Source of the DNA: Thermodesulfovibrionales bacterium
Lineage (GTDB): Bacteria; Nitrospirota; Thermodesulfovibrionia; Thermodesulfovibrionales; SM23-35
Assembly (NCBI GenBank): GCA_020062205.1
Contig: JAGUWT010000023.1
Span: forward strand, 1 to 7,185
DNA: 7,185 bases
Direction: 5' to 3'
Under the pieces are notes generated by a model. It ran no database searches. It saw only the letters and a list, made by a program, of their open reading frames with translations, and was not told where the DNA came from. The translations under genes and the position numbers were made by a program. This document shows positions 7,001 to 7,185 of this stretch, one piece after another (position 1 is the stretch's first letter; every line of letters begins with the position of its first letter).

Positions 7001-7043
7001 TTGACATATAAAAAAAGAGGGTCTTCGCGTAATTGAGTGGGTC

Positions 7044-7138
7044 ATTCAGATAACAAACAATGTCATTCCCCGACAACCACTTTTTTTGTCATTCCCCGAC
7101 TTGATCGGGGAATCCAGAGATTTATTTGTTATATGAAT
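7044..7138. repeat. Second nested inverted-repeat element, with ATTCCCCGA hairpin
   Basis: The outer arms ATTCAGATAACAAACAA (7044-7060) and the complement of 7122-7138 match at 15 of 17 positions. The core has TGTCATTCCCCGAC twice in the same orientation (7061-7074 and 7087-7100). The second copy forms a perfect 9-base stem, ATTCCCCGA (7091-7099) with TCGGGGAAT (7105-7113), around CTTGA. This stem belongs to a widespread class of short intergenic repeats of the form ATTCCC-GGGAAT. The element has no convincing gene. The surrounding upstream region (6914-7185) otherwise shows only AT-rich sequence, without a clear promoter. Confidence 0.65.
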
Positions 7139-7185
7139 TCGCCTGCTCACAAGCATGTTTATAGAGAACTCTTTCCCATCAAAAA

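Noticed and set aside
7001..7006. TTGACA, a perfect -35-like hexamer on the plus strand
   Set aside because: No -10-like hexamer follows at a suitable distance, and it points away from the minus-strand genes.
7049..7156. Short minus-strand open frame (about 35 codons from ATG at 7156-7154)
   Set aside because: Nearly all of it is the palindromic repeat element read through in one frame. It has no ribosome site or recognisable product.

Overview
The window is part of a glycosyltransferase locus, with all genes on the minus strand. Reading in the direction of transcription (right to left), the order is: a TPR protein with a GT9-like catalytic domain (5258-6913); a TPR protein with a GT41 (SPINDLY/O-GlcNAc transferase-like) catalytic domain (3274-5253); a two-domain GT2-GT9 protein (1479-3050); and a protein with two GT2-like domains that runs off the left edge (1-1477, C-terminus missing). 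No RNA gene, CRISPR array, transposase or plus-strand gene is visible.

The genes fall into two tightly packed pairs. The TPR-GT9 stop and the GT41 TTG start are 4 bases apart. The GT2-GT9 stop and the GT2-GT2 start are 1 base apart. A 223-base gap (3051-3273) separates the pairs and holds a nested inverted-repeat element. A second nested inverted repeat and a degenerate octamer repeat lie upstream of the first gene (6914-7185), where the promoter should be, although I could not pick out a convincing promoter.

The organism is probably a Gram-negative or other diderm environmental bacterium with moderately AT-rich DNA. GT9 (heptosyltransferase-like) domains, TPR-linked GT41 enzymes and short palindromic intergenic repeats of this style are familiar from groups such as anammox Planctomycetota, Nitrospirota and deltaproteobacterial lineages. 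This placement is an impression from gene and repeat style, not something the sequence proves.

Together the genes look like machinery that builds and attaches a glycan. GT41-type enzymes modify protein Ser/Thr, and the TPR superhelices of the first two proteins would be suited to holding a protein acceptor. The GT2 and GT9 domains would add further sugars. Glycosylation of a surface protein such as flagellin or an S-layer protein is a reasonable guess, but no acceptor gene is in view. The most unusual point is the junction of the two TPR genes: the GT41 frame continues upstream of its start as recognisable TPR sequence inside the 3' end of the TPR-GT9 gene, and a one-base change would fuse the two into a single protein of about 1,212 residues.
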